From NCBI GenBank assembly GCA_937983405.1, contig CALJZN010000084.1, positions 1 to 54,297 on the forward strand: DNA of 54,297 nucleotides, read 5' to 3'. The notes under the pieces are model-generated. The model was given only the letters and a program-made list of their open reading frames with translations. It was not told where the DNA came from and ran no database searches. Positions 1-6,967 of the stretch are shown here, one piece after another. This stretch comes from an uncultured Paracoccaceae bacterium (GTDB lineage Bacteria > Pseudomonadota > Alphaproteobacteria > Rhodobacterales > Rhodobacteraceae). The position numbers and the translations under genes are program-made. Position 1 is the first letter of the stretch, and each line of letters opens with the position of its first letter.

Positions 1-1
1 C

Positions 2-136
2 CTCGTCGAACGCTGTTTCAACAAGCTGAAGAACGCCCGCCGCGTCGCCACCCGCTACGACAAGACCGCCGAGAGCTTCTTGGGCTTCATCGACATCACC
101 TCAATCCGCCTCTGGCTCCGCCATTTGTCAACATGA
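2..136 (+). mobile_element. C-terminal end of an IS5-family-type transposase, cut by the window edge
   Basis: The frame opening at base 2 reads LVERCFNKLKNARRVATRYD and runs through an FLGFIDITSIRLWLRHL-like tail to TGA at 134-136. The R-x-x-N-x-x-K-x-x-R-R-x-A-x-R-Y-D-K pattern followed by a hydrophobic segment and the I-R-L-W-L-R end is typical of DDE transposases of the IS5/IS4 superfamily, so this is the last 44 codons. The 5' part lies outside the window, so completeness cannot be judged. I could not identify the right-hand inverted repeat with confidence. The element abuts a degenerate catabolic operon, which suggests that its insertion or the flanking instability removed genes such as a solute-binding protein. 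Confidence 0.85.
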
Positions 137-331
137 CCTAAGGACTACGGCCCCGCCCAATGAACTTTCAGTTGATCGTCTACATCGCCCCCTACCTGCC
201 GCGGGAGGGCTTCGCGCGCGTGATCCACAACCTCACCCCGCGCAACTGACGCGCCGACCGCCGGCCCACGGCGCACCCCGGAACGGGGGCGCCGCCGGCT
301 GCCCTTCCCTTCCCCGCGCGAGGCCCCGGGC
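137..331. other. Spacer between the IS end and the enolase-family gene
   Basis: About 195 bases between the transposase stop and the enolase-family gene. It holds only a 29-codon open frame (160-249, beginning MNFQLIVYIAPYLPREGFAR) that I do not recognise. This could be the tail of a gene broken by the insertion. No promoter stands out. A GAGG at 320-323 sits 8 nt before the CTG at 332 and looks like the ribosome-binding site of the next gene. Confidence 0.5.
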
Positions 332-1516
332 CTGAAGATTGTCTCGATCCGCGCCTTTCCCATCCGCACCGAGATGGTGGGCGCCCTTTACCGCGGGCCC
401 GGCGCGGCCGAGGGGGCCGCGCGGCGGCTGCCGTGGACCAGGGATGCCGAGGTCGCGGGGCCGATGTCGGGCTATGCCCGCTTCAAGCGGCTGCGGTCCA
501 CCTGGCGCTACGACGGCGCGGTGGGCTGCATCGTCACCGCGTCGGACGGGACACGGGGCTTCGGTGCCACCCGTTACGACCTGCCGGTGATCCACACGAT
601 CAACGACCATCTCGCACCGCGCCTTCCGGACGAGAACCCGATGGCGACCGAGCGGCTGTGGGACATGATGATGCGGATGGCCACGCCCAACGGGCTGTCG
701 GGCCTGACGGCCTGCGCGATCAGCGCGGTCGACCTCGCGCTATGGGACCTGAAGGGCAAGATCCTCGGGGCTCCGGTCCATGAACTCGCCGGCGGGCCGG
801 TGCGGGACGACCTGGCCTGCTGTGCCACCGGCAAAGATACCGACTGGCACATGGCGCTGGGCTTCCGCGGCACCAAGCTTGCCTGGCCCCACGGCCCGAA
901 CGAAGGGCCGGACGGGCTGAAGCGAAACGAGGACCTGGTGGCGCGCACGCGCAAGATGGTGGGGCCGGACATCGCGCTGATGCTCGACCGCCGGATGGCC
1001 TTCGACGTCGAGTTCGCCGTGCGGCTGGCCGAACGCCTGCGGCCCTACGGCCTGCGCTGGATCGAGGACTGCCTGCTGCCCGGGTCGCTTGACCCCCACG
1101 CCGCGCTGCGCACGCGCCTGCCCTGGATGACGCTGGCCACGGGCGAGCACTGGTATGTGCCCCACGCCTTCCATATCGCCGCCGCCCGGCGGCTGGCCGG
1201 CATCCTGCAACCCGACATTGCCTGGGCCTGTGGCTTCTCCGGCTGCCGCAAGATCGCCCAGACCGCCGAGGCGGCGGGGCTCGAGGTGATCCTGCATGCC
1301 GGGGCCAACACCCCCTTCGGCCAGCACCGGAGCCTGACTTCGCCGGCGATCCGCTGGGCGGAATACCTCGTCGGCGCGGCCCCCGGCGTGGCGCAGAATG
1401 CCGTGCGCGTGTATCCGGGCATGGAGGTGCCGAAGGACGGGCGCGTGCAGCCGAACGGCGAGCCGGGCTTCGGCCCTGGCCTGACCGAGGCGGCGCCGGA
1501 CGCCATGACGCGCTGA
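332..1516 (+). CDS. Enolase-superfamily sugar-acid dehydratase, L-rhamnonate dehydratase-like
   Basis: Mandelate racemase/enolase-superfamily protein most like L-rhamnonate dehydratase, which removes water from a six-carbon aldonate to give the 2-keto-3-deoxy acid. Visible family features are GPMSGYARFK near the N-terminus, the capping-domain end SAVDLALWDLKGKILGAPVH, and barrel ligands in MLDRRMAFDV (Asp), WIEDCLLPG (Glu), ATGEHWYVPH (Glu, His), LQPDIAWACG (Asp) and VILHAGANTPFGQH (His). Homology starts at LKIVSIRAFPIRTEM, whose first codon is CTG at 332 with GAGG 8 nt upstream. The first in-frame ATG (374) would cut off the first beta-strand, so the original ATG may have mutated to CTG. The segment around LDRRM and the N-terminal PWTRD differ from my recollection of E. 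coli RhmD (LDCWM, HWIDD). It heads a broken ABC-transporter operon, so it may itself be decaying. Sugar specificity is inferred. Confidence 0.75.
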   Translation: MKIVSIRAFPIRTEMVGALYRGPGAAEGAARRLPWTRDAEVAGPMSGYARFKRLRSTWRYDGAVGCIVTASDGTRGFGATRYDLPVIHTINDHLAPRLPDENPMATERLWDMMMRMATPNGLSGLTACAISAVDLALWDLKGKILGAPVHELAGGPVRDDLACCATGKDTDWHMALGFRGTKLAWPHGPNEGPDGLKRNEDLVARTRKMVGPDIALMLDRRMAFDVEFAVRLAERLRPYGLRWIEDCLLPGSLDPHAALRTRLPWMTLATGEHWYVPHAFHIAAARRLAGILQPDIAWACGFSGCRKIAQTAEAAGLEVILHAGANTPFGQHRSLTSPAIRWAEYLVGAAPGVAQNAVRVYPGMEVPKDGRVQPNGEPGFGPGLTEAAPDAMTR

Positions 1517-1527
1517 GGGGCAGGTCG

Positions 1528-2524
1528 GTGGCCGACGACATCGCGCGGCGCTTCGGGGTGATGCCGCTTGTCATCTTCCTTGCGGTGACGATCAGCTTCC
1601 TGATCCCCCGCACGATGCCGGGTGACCCGGTCGAGACGCAGCTTACGCAGCTTCTGTCGCAGGGCGGGGGCAGCATCGGCGACGTGCAGGCGATGGTCGA
1701 AAGCTCGCGCGCGCGCTTCGGCCCCGAGCGGCCGCTCTGGGCGCAAGACCGCGCCTGGGGGGCGCGGTGCCCTCCTTCGACGTGGGCGTGAGCCTTGCCA
1801 ACTCCCCCGAGCGGGTGCTGGATGCCATCGTGGGCGGCCTGCCCTGGACCCTCGGCCTTCCGGGTTTTGCGACGGCGGTCAGCCTTGCACCGGGCACGCT
1901 GCTGGGCGGGCGGATGGGCTGGCCGCGCGCCTCGAACGCCTGGCGGGTGGGGGGGCGGGCGTGCTGCTTTTGCCCGCGATCCCCTCCCTCCTGATCGGCC
2001 TGGTGCGTCTGTGGGTCTTCGTGATCGTCCGGCCTGTGTTCCCGGCCGGCGGCGGCATGCCGTTCGGGATGCGCCCGGCCTGGGACTGGGCGACGGTGCG
2101 GGGCATCGCATGGCTTGCTGCGCTGCCGCTCGCCGCGATCGTCCCGGCCGAGACCGGGGCCTGGGCCATCGGGATGCGCGGGATGCTGGTGTCCGTGCTG
2201 GGCGAGGATCACATCACGCTGGCCGAGGCCAAGGGGCTGCACCGCGGCCGCATCTTCCGCCGCCACGCCATGCGCACCGCATTTCTGCCGCAGGTGACGC
2301 GGCTGGCGCTGGCGCATGTTGTTTCGGGCGCGCTCCGGGTCGAGGTGATCTTTTCCTGCCCCGGGGTGGGCTTTCGCCTCTCTCAGGCGATCCGGGCCAA
2401 GGACTGTTTCGTGATCCGGGGCATCGTGCTGATGCGGACGGTCACGCTGGCGGTGGCGACCTTCATCCTCGACCTGATCTATCCGCTGATCGACCCGCGG
2501 ATCACGCTGCGGCGGAAGGGCTAG
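1528..2524 (+). pseudogene. Broken ABC transporter permease, DppB/OppB type
   Basis: First permease of a peptide/nickel-type (or sugar-acid) ABC importer. It opens at GTG 1528 with the usual N-terminal helix and PGDPV motif (IPRTMPGDPVET), but the reading frame changes twice. The first break is in a run of six G at 1757-1762, after which GGAVPSFDVGVSLAN continues in the third frame. The second lies between about 1905 and 1935, after which RLERLAGGGAGVLLLPAIPS continues in the second frame to TAG at 2522-2524. The C-terminal part keeps the family EAKGLHRGRIFRRHAMRTA loop and the LDLIYPLIDPR end. Taken together the pieces cover a full-length permease of about 330 residues, so this is a recent pseudogene or carries sequencing errors in G runs. 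The 11 nt spacing from the enolase-family gene shows they once formed one operon. Confidence 0.85.
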
Positions 2525-2527
2525 GCC

Positions 2528-3384
2528 ATGGTCGGCCTCGCCCGCGCGATCCGGTCGAACCTGTTGCTGGCGGCGGGGCTGGTCATCATTGGCCTGCTCG
2601 GCGGCCTGCTCGACCTTGCCGCGCTGATCGGCCCGATGCTGGTGGACCCCGCGCTGGCGCGCGTGGCCGCCGTGCCGCCGCGGCGCCCGCCGTCCGACCT
2701 GTTTCCGCTGGGCACCGACGGGCAGGGCAGCGACATGCTGACGGTGCTGGTGGTGGCGCTGCCGCAGACGCTGAAAATCGGGCCGGTGGCGGGGCTGATC
2801 TCGCTCGCCATCGGCACGGCGCTGGGGCTGCTGGCGGGCGTCCTCGGCGGCTGGATCGACGCGACGATCCGCACCGCGGCGGATGTGATGATGACGACCC
2901 CGGGCATCGCCATCCTTGTCCTGATCGCCGCCAACCAGTGCAAGATGACCGTCACGCTGATGACGGCGATCGTGGCGGGGCTGTCGCGGATGATCGCCAC
3001 CCGCACGATCCGCGCGCAGAGCCTGTCGCTGCGCGACCGCGGCTATGTCCAGATCGCGGTGCTGGGCGGCGCCTCGCCGCTGCGGCTGGTGTTCGTCGAG
3101 GTGCTGCCGAACCTCATGCCCTTCATCGCCGCCTCCTCCGTGATGACGGTCAGCCACGCGATGCCGGCCGCCATCGGGCTCGAGGCGCTGGGCCTCGGTC
3201 CGAAGAACAGCTCACGCTGGGCGTCACGATCCGCTGGGCGCAGTTCTACAGCGCGATCCTGCGCGGGATGTGGTGGTGGTGGGGCACGCCGATCGCGCTC
3301 TGGTCGCTGATCTTCATCGGGCTGCTGCTCACCTCGGTCGTCATGGACGGCTTTGTCGGCAAGCGCATCGGGGGGCAGACATGA
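2528..3384 (+). pseudogene. Broken ABC transporter permease, DppC/OppC type
   Basis: Second permease of the same importer. It reads MVGLARAIRSNLLLAAGLVI, then the family segment GTDGQGSDMLTVLVVALPQT and the cytoplasmic loop RTIRAQSLSLRDRGYVQIAV. The frame is lost between 3200 and 3208, at the end of EALGLGPKN. The remaining 58 residues (QLTLGVTIRWAQFYSAIL onward) follow in another frame to TGA at 3382-3384. Restoring one base would give LGLGPKNQLTLG and a protein of about 285 residues, normal for the family. The stop overlaps the ATG of the ATPase gene (ATGA at 3381-3384), so operon architecture is preserved although the gene is broken. The N-terminal periplasmic loop (AVPPRRPPSDLFPL) is close to normal. 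Confidence 0.85.
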
Positions 3385-4376
3385 CAGCCCCCGAAACAGC
3401 GCCGGTGCTGGAGGTCGAGGGGCTGAGCGACGAATGCGCCACCCGCGGCGGCCCTGCCTTTGCCGTCACCGACGTCAGCTTCGCCGTGCCCCGCGGCAGG
3501 CGCCCGGGCCTTGTGGGCGAAAGCGGCAGCGGCAAGACGACGCTGATGCGCATGCTGCTGGGGTTCCAGGCGCCGACGGCGGGCGCGGTGCGCTTTGGCG
3601 GCCGGCCGGCGGCGGGCTTTTCGGCGGAGGGGCGCAAGGCGTTCCGCCGTCAGGTGCAGGCGGTCTTTCAGGCCCCCTTCGAGGCCTTCAACCCCTTTTA
3701 CCGCATCGAGCACCTGCCGATCGCGCCGCTCCTCGGCTTCGGCCTCGTCCCCTCGCGGAAGACAGCGCTCGACCGGATCGCGGCGGCGATGGCGGCGGTC
3801 GGCCTGCGGCCGGGCATGGCCATCGGCACGTAGCCGCACCTGCTTTCGGGCGGGCAGCGCCAGCGGGTGATGATCGCCCGGGCGCTGTCGCTCGCGCCCT
3901 CGATCATCCCGGCGGACGAGCCCGTGTCGATGGTCGACGCCTCGCTGCGCTCGACCATCCTCGAAGCTCTGGGGAAGATGAACCGCGCGGACGGGATCGC
4001 CCTGATCTACGTCACCGACGACCTGACCGCCGCCGACCAGGTCGCCGACATCCTCTGCGTGCGCCACCTCTGCGTGCGCCACCTCTGCGTGCGCCACGGC
4101 GGGCAGGTGATGGAGGCAGGCGCGGCCGAGGCGGTGATCCACCGTCCCCGCAACCCCTAGACCGCGGCGCCGGTCCACGCCGTGCCCTCGCCCGACCCGG
4201 ATGTGGACTGGCGGCTTGGCGGCGGGCGCGACGCGGGCGAGGTGCAGGGGATACCGGCCGAGGGCTGTCCTTTCGCCCCCCGCTGCAGGCAGGCGATGCC
4301 GCGCTGCCGGCGCTGTTCCGCACCGACCCCGACCGCACTGCCGCCTGCCTTTTGCACGAGACGGGCAGCACCGTGA
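3381..4376 (+). pseudogene. Broken ABC transporter ATPase, DppD/OppD type, with two in-frame amber codons
   Basis: ATP-binding subunit of the broken importer. One frame runs from ATG 3381 to TGA 4374-4376 and contains Walker A GESGSGKTT, signature LLSGGQRQRVMIARAL, Walker B PSIIPADEP and the OppD C-terminal cysteine motif EGCPFAPRCRQAMPRC. TAG codons interrupt it at 3831-3833 and 4158-4160. Relatives have tyrosine at both places (YPHxLSGGQ and HPYTRALxxAVPSPDP). The switch histidine (normally THDL) reads TDDL, which would impair hydrolysis. A 15-base unit encoding LCVRH is repeated three times at 4053-4097, where relatives have one unit. No frameshift is needed, unlike the two permeases. The stop overlaps the GTG of the next gene (GTGA). 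Confidence 0.88.
4053..4097 (+). repeat. Three tandem copies of a 15-base unit inside the ATPase pseudogene
   Basis: The unit ctctgcgtgcgccac occurs three times without change at 4053-4067, 4068-4082 and 4083-4097, encoding LCVRH three times. Relatives have a single segment here between the Q-x-A-D and the GxVxE-x-G motifs, so this is a recent in-frame expansion in a gene no longer under selection. Confidence 0.95.
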
Positions 4377-5266
4377 CGGTGGCCGAGGTGCAGGCGGCGG
4401 TTGCGGGGGGGGGCGCGATCGCTGTGGACAGCGATTGCCACATCCGGGCCCGCTGGCCCTGCGACCCGCCGGTGCCCGACCCCGAGAGCCGCGCCGCCCC
4501 TGCCCAGCTTCTGTGGCCCATGGACCGGGGCGGGATCGACCGCGCCGCGGTCATCTGCGCGGCCATCGGCGCGAACCCCGACAACGCCGCCTTCGCCTTA
4601 GCCGCGCCAGAGCACAGCGGCGGGCGGCTCGAGGTGTTCGCCGACCTCGAGTGCCGCTGGTCGGCCGACCACCGCCGCCCCGGCGCGGCGGGGCGACTTC
4701 GGGCCGCGCTGGCGCGCTGGCCGGCGATGCGCGGCTTTACCACCGGTCTGGCCGAGAACGAGCCGGGCGACTGGCTGGTTGGCCCCGAGGGAGGTGCCTT
4801 CTTCGGCCTCGCCGCCGAAGGACGGCTGATCGCAAGCCTCTCGGTCCTGCCGCATCAGGTGCCCGAGGTCGCCCGGCTCGCCACGGCGCCGCCCGACCTT
4901 GCGATGCTGCCGCACCATTTGGATATCCGCGCGCCGCGCACGGCCGCCACGCCGGATGCCCCCGGTCTTGTGGCGAGGGCGGCGGACTGCGCGACAGTAT
5001 CGTCAAGCCCTCCGGCACGGGCAACCTCGCGGCGCCGGCGCACGACTGTCCCTCATGCGCCGCGGCACGGGTTCCGGGCGTTCCTGCAGGCCCGCTTCGG
5101 GCCTGTTCGGCGCGTACGGGGGTCGGACGATGCGGTGTTGTCGCGGCACATGACCTATGCCCGGACGCGGGCGATGGTTGCCCGGCACGGACCGGGCAGC
5201 GTTGCGGAGAAGGCCGCGATGCTGGGCGGCACGATGGGCGGGTTGTTGGCGCGGGCGGGCGCCTGA
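4373..5266 (+). pseudogene. Broken amidohydrolase (COG3618, sugar lactonase / PDC-hydrolase-like)
   Basis: TIM-barrel amidohydrolase related to sugar-lactone and 2-pyrone-4,6-dicarboxylate hydrolases. It starts at GTG 4373 (GTGA overlap with the ATPase). It shows a metal-site-like IAVDSDCHIRARWP, then LLWPMDRGGIDRAAVICAAI and GGRLEVFADLECRW. The frame slips near 4985-5090: IVKPSGTGNLAAPAHDCPSC, matching the conserved VKLSGF..A..HDYPY region, is in the first frame, and GSDDAVLSRHMTYA and AAMLGGTMGGLLARAGA resume in the second. The consensus for this family is W-G-S-D with a catalytic Asp, which here reads RGSDD. A lactonase beside an aldonate dehydratase and an importer fits a deoxy-sugar or uronate catabolic operon that has been lost. 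Confidence in the family is good, in the substrate low. Confidence 0.75.
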
Positions 5267-5295
5267 GCGCGGGCCTGCGGCCGGGGGGGGGGACC

Positions 5296-5320
5296 GAAAA
5301 TTCTTCGCAGAAGAATTTTC
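5296..5320. repeat. AT-rich palindromic repeat, copy 1
   Basis: A perfect 11-bp inverted repeat (gaaaattcttc, loop gca, gaagaattttc) in surroundings of about 75 percent GC. An identical copy lies 72 bases downstream. It could fold as a strong hairpin on either strand and act as a bidirectional terminator between the broken amidohydrolase and the minus-strand thiolase remnant. It could equally be a member of a dispersed palindromic repeat family. Confidence 0.9.
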
Positions 5321-5367
5321 TCCCCCTGGCGTCGCGCCCGGAACGGGCCGCGGTGGGGTGCCGGCCC

Positions 5368-5392
5368 GAAAATTCTTCGCAGAAGAATTTTC
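5368..5392. repeat. AT-rich palindromic repeat, copy 2
   Basis: Second copy, identical through the two 11-base arms and the gca loop. Both copies are preceded by ccc or acc and a G-rich run, so the repeated block is a little longer than the palindrome. The 47 bases between them are G+C rich and noncoding. Confidence 0.9.
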
Positions 5393-5469
5393 GGCCGTCC
5401 CGGCGCGTGTCGCGCAGGCCCGGCCGGCGCCCCTTCTGCGCCTCGGTCGCGTTCGATCGCCATCGCCGT

Positions 5470-5666
5470 GCCCGCGCCGCCGGCACCGGGGCGGTCGGGA
5501 CCTGGGCCGGCGCCTGCCCCGGCACCGCGGGCAGGATGCAGCCCATCGCCAGCTCGTCCACTGCGGCCGGGTCGAGCCCCGCCCCCCGGCAGCGCCGCGG
5601 CGCCGGCGGCCGCGCCCTGGACGCCCCGCATGGCGATGCGCCCCCCGCCGTGACCACCGTCTCCAT
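5470..5666 (-). pseudogene. Remnant of the N-terminus of a thiolase (acetyl-CoA acetyltransferase)
   Basis: From ATG 5666 (complement), preceded by GGGAGGGG, the frame reads METVVTAGGASPCGASR and then GAGLDPAAVDELAMGCILPA and VPGQAPAQ. This is the thiolase N-terminal pattern in which G-[IL]-D-P-x-x-V-D-E-x-x-M-G-C-V-L-P-A-G-x-G-Q-A-P-A-R precedes the catalytic Cys region. Between the start and GLDPAAVD about 15 residues are missing or scrambled, and the match fades after Q-A-P-A-Q. The catalytic cysteine is absent and the frame runs into the palindromic repeats, so only a stub of some 60 residues remains. The 3' boundary is approximate. Confidence 0.5.
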
Positions 5667-5855
5667 CGCGTGACCCCTCCCGCCCGGTTGCCGTCGCCGA
5701 GGGATACCGAACGGTAAGGAGTTGCGGCTAGACCGGTGAGGGACGCAGGCAACGGCGGCGACCCGCCGGTGGCCCGCAGGGGGCGCGGCGGCGTGACCGT
5801 GCGACGGGCCTGCCCGGCGCCCGCGGGCAGTGGGCCTTTGGCAAGGGAGACGGCC

Positions 5856-6197
5856 ATGGAGCTGACGGCGGAGGACTGCGGGGCGGCCCTGGTGATCCGC
5901 GTCAACGCGGCACGGATCGATGCCGCCGTGGCGATCCGGTTCAAGGAGCGGATGCGCGAGCTCGCGGAAGGCCGGGCGCCGCGGGTGGTGCTGGACATGA
6001 GCGCGGTCGAGTTCCTCGACAGTTCCGGGCTGGGTGCGGTGGTCGCGGTCCTGAAGCTGCTCGCGCCGGCGCAGCGGCTCGAACTTGCGGGGCTCACGCC
6101 CGCGGTGGCGCGCGTCTTCCGGCTGACGCGGATGGACACGGTGTTCACCCTGCATCCGGAGGTGCCCGCGGACCTTCGGCTGCGGCCGGCGGTCTGA
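5856..6197 (+). CDS. STAS-domain anti-sigma factor antagonist
   Basis: 113-residue single STAS domain, the SpoIIAA/RsbV-type partner that binds an anti-sigma kinase when unphosphorylated. The core is VVLDMSAVEFLDSSGLGAVV, where the serine in DSSG is the usual phosphorylation site. It is preceded by a beta-strand LVIRVNAARIDAAVAIRFKE in place of the usual GRLDA. Start chosen at ATG 5856 because AAGGGAGA lies 5-12 nt upstream; the frame is open further 5' but low-complexity. The stop shares one base with the ATG of the next gene (TGATG), so the pair is translationally coupled. No sigma factor or PP2C phosphatase gene lies beside it, so its target must be elsewhere. Confidence 0.9.
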   Translation: MELTAEDCGAALVIRVNAARIDAAVAIRFKERMRELAEGRAPRVVLDMSAVEFLDSSGLGAVVAVLKLLAPAQRLELAGLTPAVARVFRLTRMDTVFTLHPEVPADLRLRPAV

Positions 6198-6706
6198 TGG
6201 GGCCGATGCCCGGGGACGGGCGCGGACCCGGGCCGGCCACGGGGCCGGAGCGGCCGGCGGCGGCGCGGTCCATCCTGCGGCTGCGGATTTGTGGCGATCC
6301 GCAGGGCGTGCGGGCCGGGCTTGCCACGGCGACCGCCGCCCTCGCCGCGGCCGGGGTCGATGCCGCCGACGCGGGCATCGCCGAAACCGTCCTGGCCGAG
6401 GTGCTCAACAACATCGTCGAGCACGCCTATCCCGCAGGGCCGGGGCCGATTGGCCTTCGCCTTGTCCGCTGCGACGCCACCGGCGCGATCGAGGTGACCA
6501 CGCTCGACCTCGGCGCGGCAATGCCGGGCCTCACGCTGCCCCGCGGAGACCCGCCGCGGGTAGAGCTTCCGGTCGAGAGTTTGCCCGAAGGAGGCTTCGG
6601 CTGGTTTCTGATCCGCCATCTCGCGCACGGGCTGGCCTATCGCCGCCGCGGCCATTGCAACCGGCTGCGTTTCCGGCTGGGGGGCGAGGCAACCGCCGGC
6701 GGCTGA
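6197..6706 (+). CDS. Anti-sigma factor, RsbW-type histidine-kinase-like ATPase
   Basis: 169-residue HATPase_c_2 protein, the expected kinase partner of the STAS protein. The N-box is ETVLAEVLNNIVEHAYPAG (about residues 65-83) and the ATP-lid glycines are in LPEGGFGWFLIRHLAHGLAY (near residue 135), ending with NRLRFRL. The first 25 residues are low-complexity Gly/Pro and may be untranslated or disordered. It shares one base with the upstream stop. In RsbW systems this protein phosphorylates the STAS serine and sequesters a sigma factor; in alphaproteobacteria related pairs also act on non-sigma targets. No transmembrane segment is present, so it is cytosolic. Confidence 0.88.
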   Translation: MGPMPGDGRGPGPATGPERPAAARSILRLRICGDPQGVRAGLATATAALAAAGVDAADAGIAETVLAEVLNNIVEHAYPAGPGPIGLRLVRCDATGAIEVTTLDLGAAMPGLTLPRGDPPRVELPVESLPEGGFGWFLIRHLAHGLAYRRRGHCNRLRFRLGGEATAGG

Positions 6707-6774
6707 GCCGGTGACAGATCGGAAACGATGCCGCAATCTCGCCGTGAAGGTTCCGCATCCCGGCCATGCCGCGG

Positions 6775-6820
6775 CGCGACACCGGTGCGCGTAGCCGCAA
6801 AGGCTTCCCCCGGTGTCGCG
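6775..6820. other. Hairpin with nested stem after the anti-sigma gene
   Basis: An 11-bp perfect inverted repeat, cgcgacaccgg (6775-6785) with ccggtgtcgcg (6810-6820), encloses 24 bases that contain a smaller agcc-gcaaa-ggct stem. It lies 69 nt after the partner-switch operon and about 150 nt before the gamma-glutamyltransferase gene. There is no U tract, so it could be a Rho-assisted terminator or a leader structure. No known riboswitch consensus was recognised. Confidence 0.6.
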
Positions 6821-6967
6821 TGTGACAGCCCCCACCCAGCCCGCGGCACCGGGGACGTTCGCCGCCCGACCGTGACGGGCACCGCGGAGCGTGCTTGAAG
6901 CCGCCCTTGCGCTGGTTCAGAACCGGGTCCGTGCCGGGCGGGTCCGGCCGGCCGATGGGGGGGCGGG

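Larger units (their letters stand above)
5267..5855. other. Mostly noncoding junction with repeats and a thiolase stub
   Basis: Nearly 590 bases between the broken amidohydrolase and the STAS gene. It holds the two palindromes, the thiolase stub, and a divergent 190-base spacer (5667-5855). That spacer includes ataccgaacggtaaggag at 5704-5721, the only AT-richer stretch, which may contain a promoter for the minus-strand stub or the STAS pair. No intact gene is visible. Confidence 0.5.

Noticed and set aside
3831-4160. Amber codons as programmed recoding to tyrosine
   Set aside because: TAG is used as a normal stop in intact genes of this window, neighbouring genes carry frameshifts, and the switch histidine of the ATPase is also lost, so decay is more likely. 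It is kept as a low-probability finding.
5296-5392. LexA or other known operator in the palindromes
   Set aside because: The sequence does not fit the alphaproteobacterial SOS box (GTTC-N7-GTTC) and the arms are perfectly self-complementary, which is more typical of a hairpin repeat.
6721-6960. Cobalamin or other riboswitch in the GGT leader
   Set aside because: No match to B12-box, TPP, FMN, SAM or glycine riboswitch cores was found, and the downstream gene is not one usually controlled by them.
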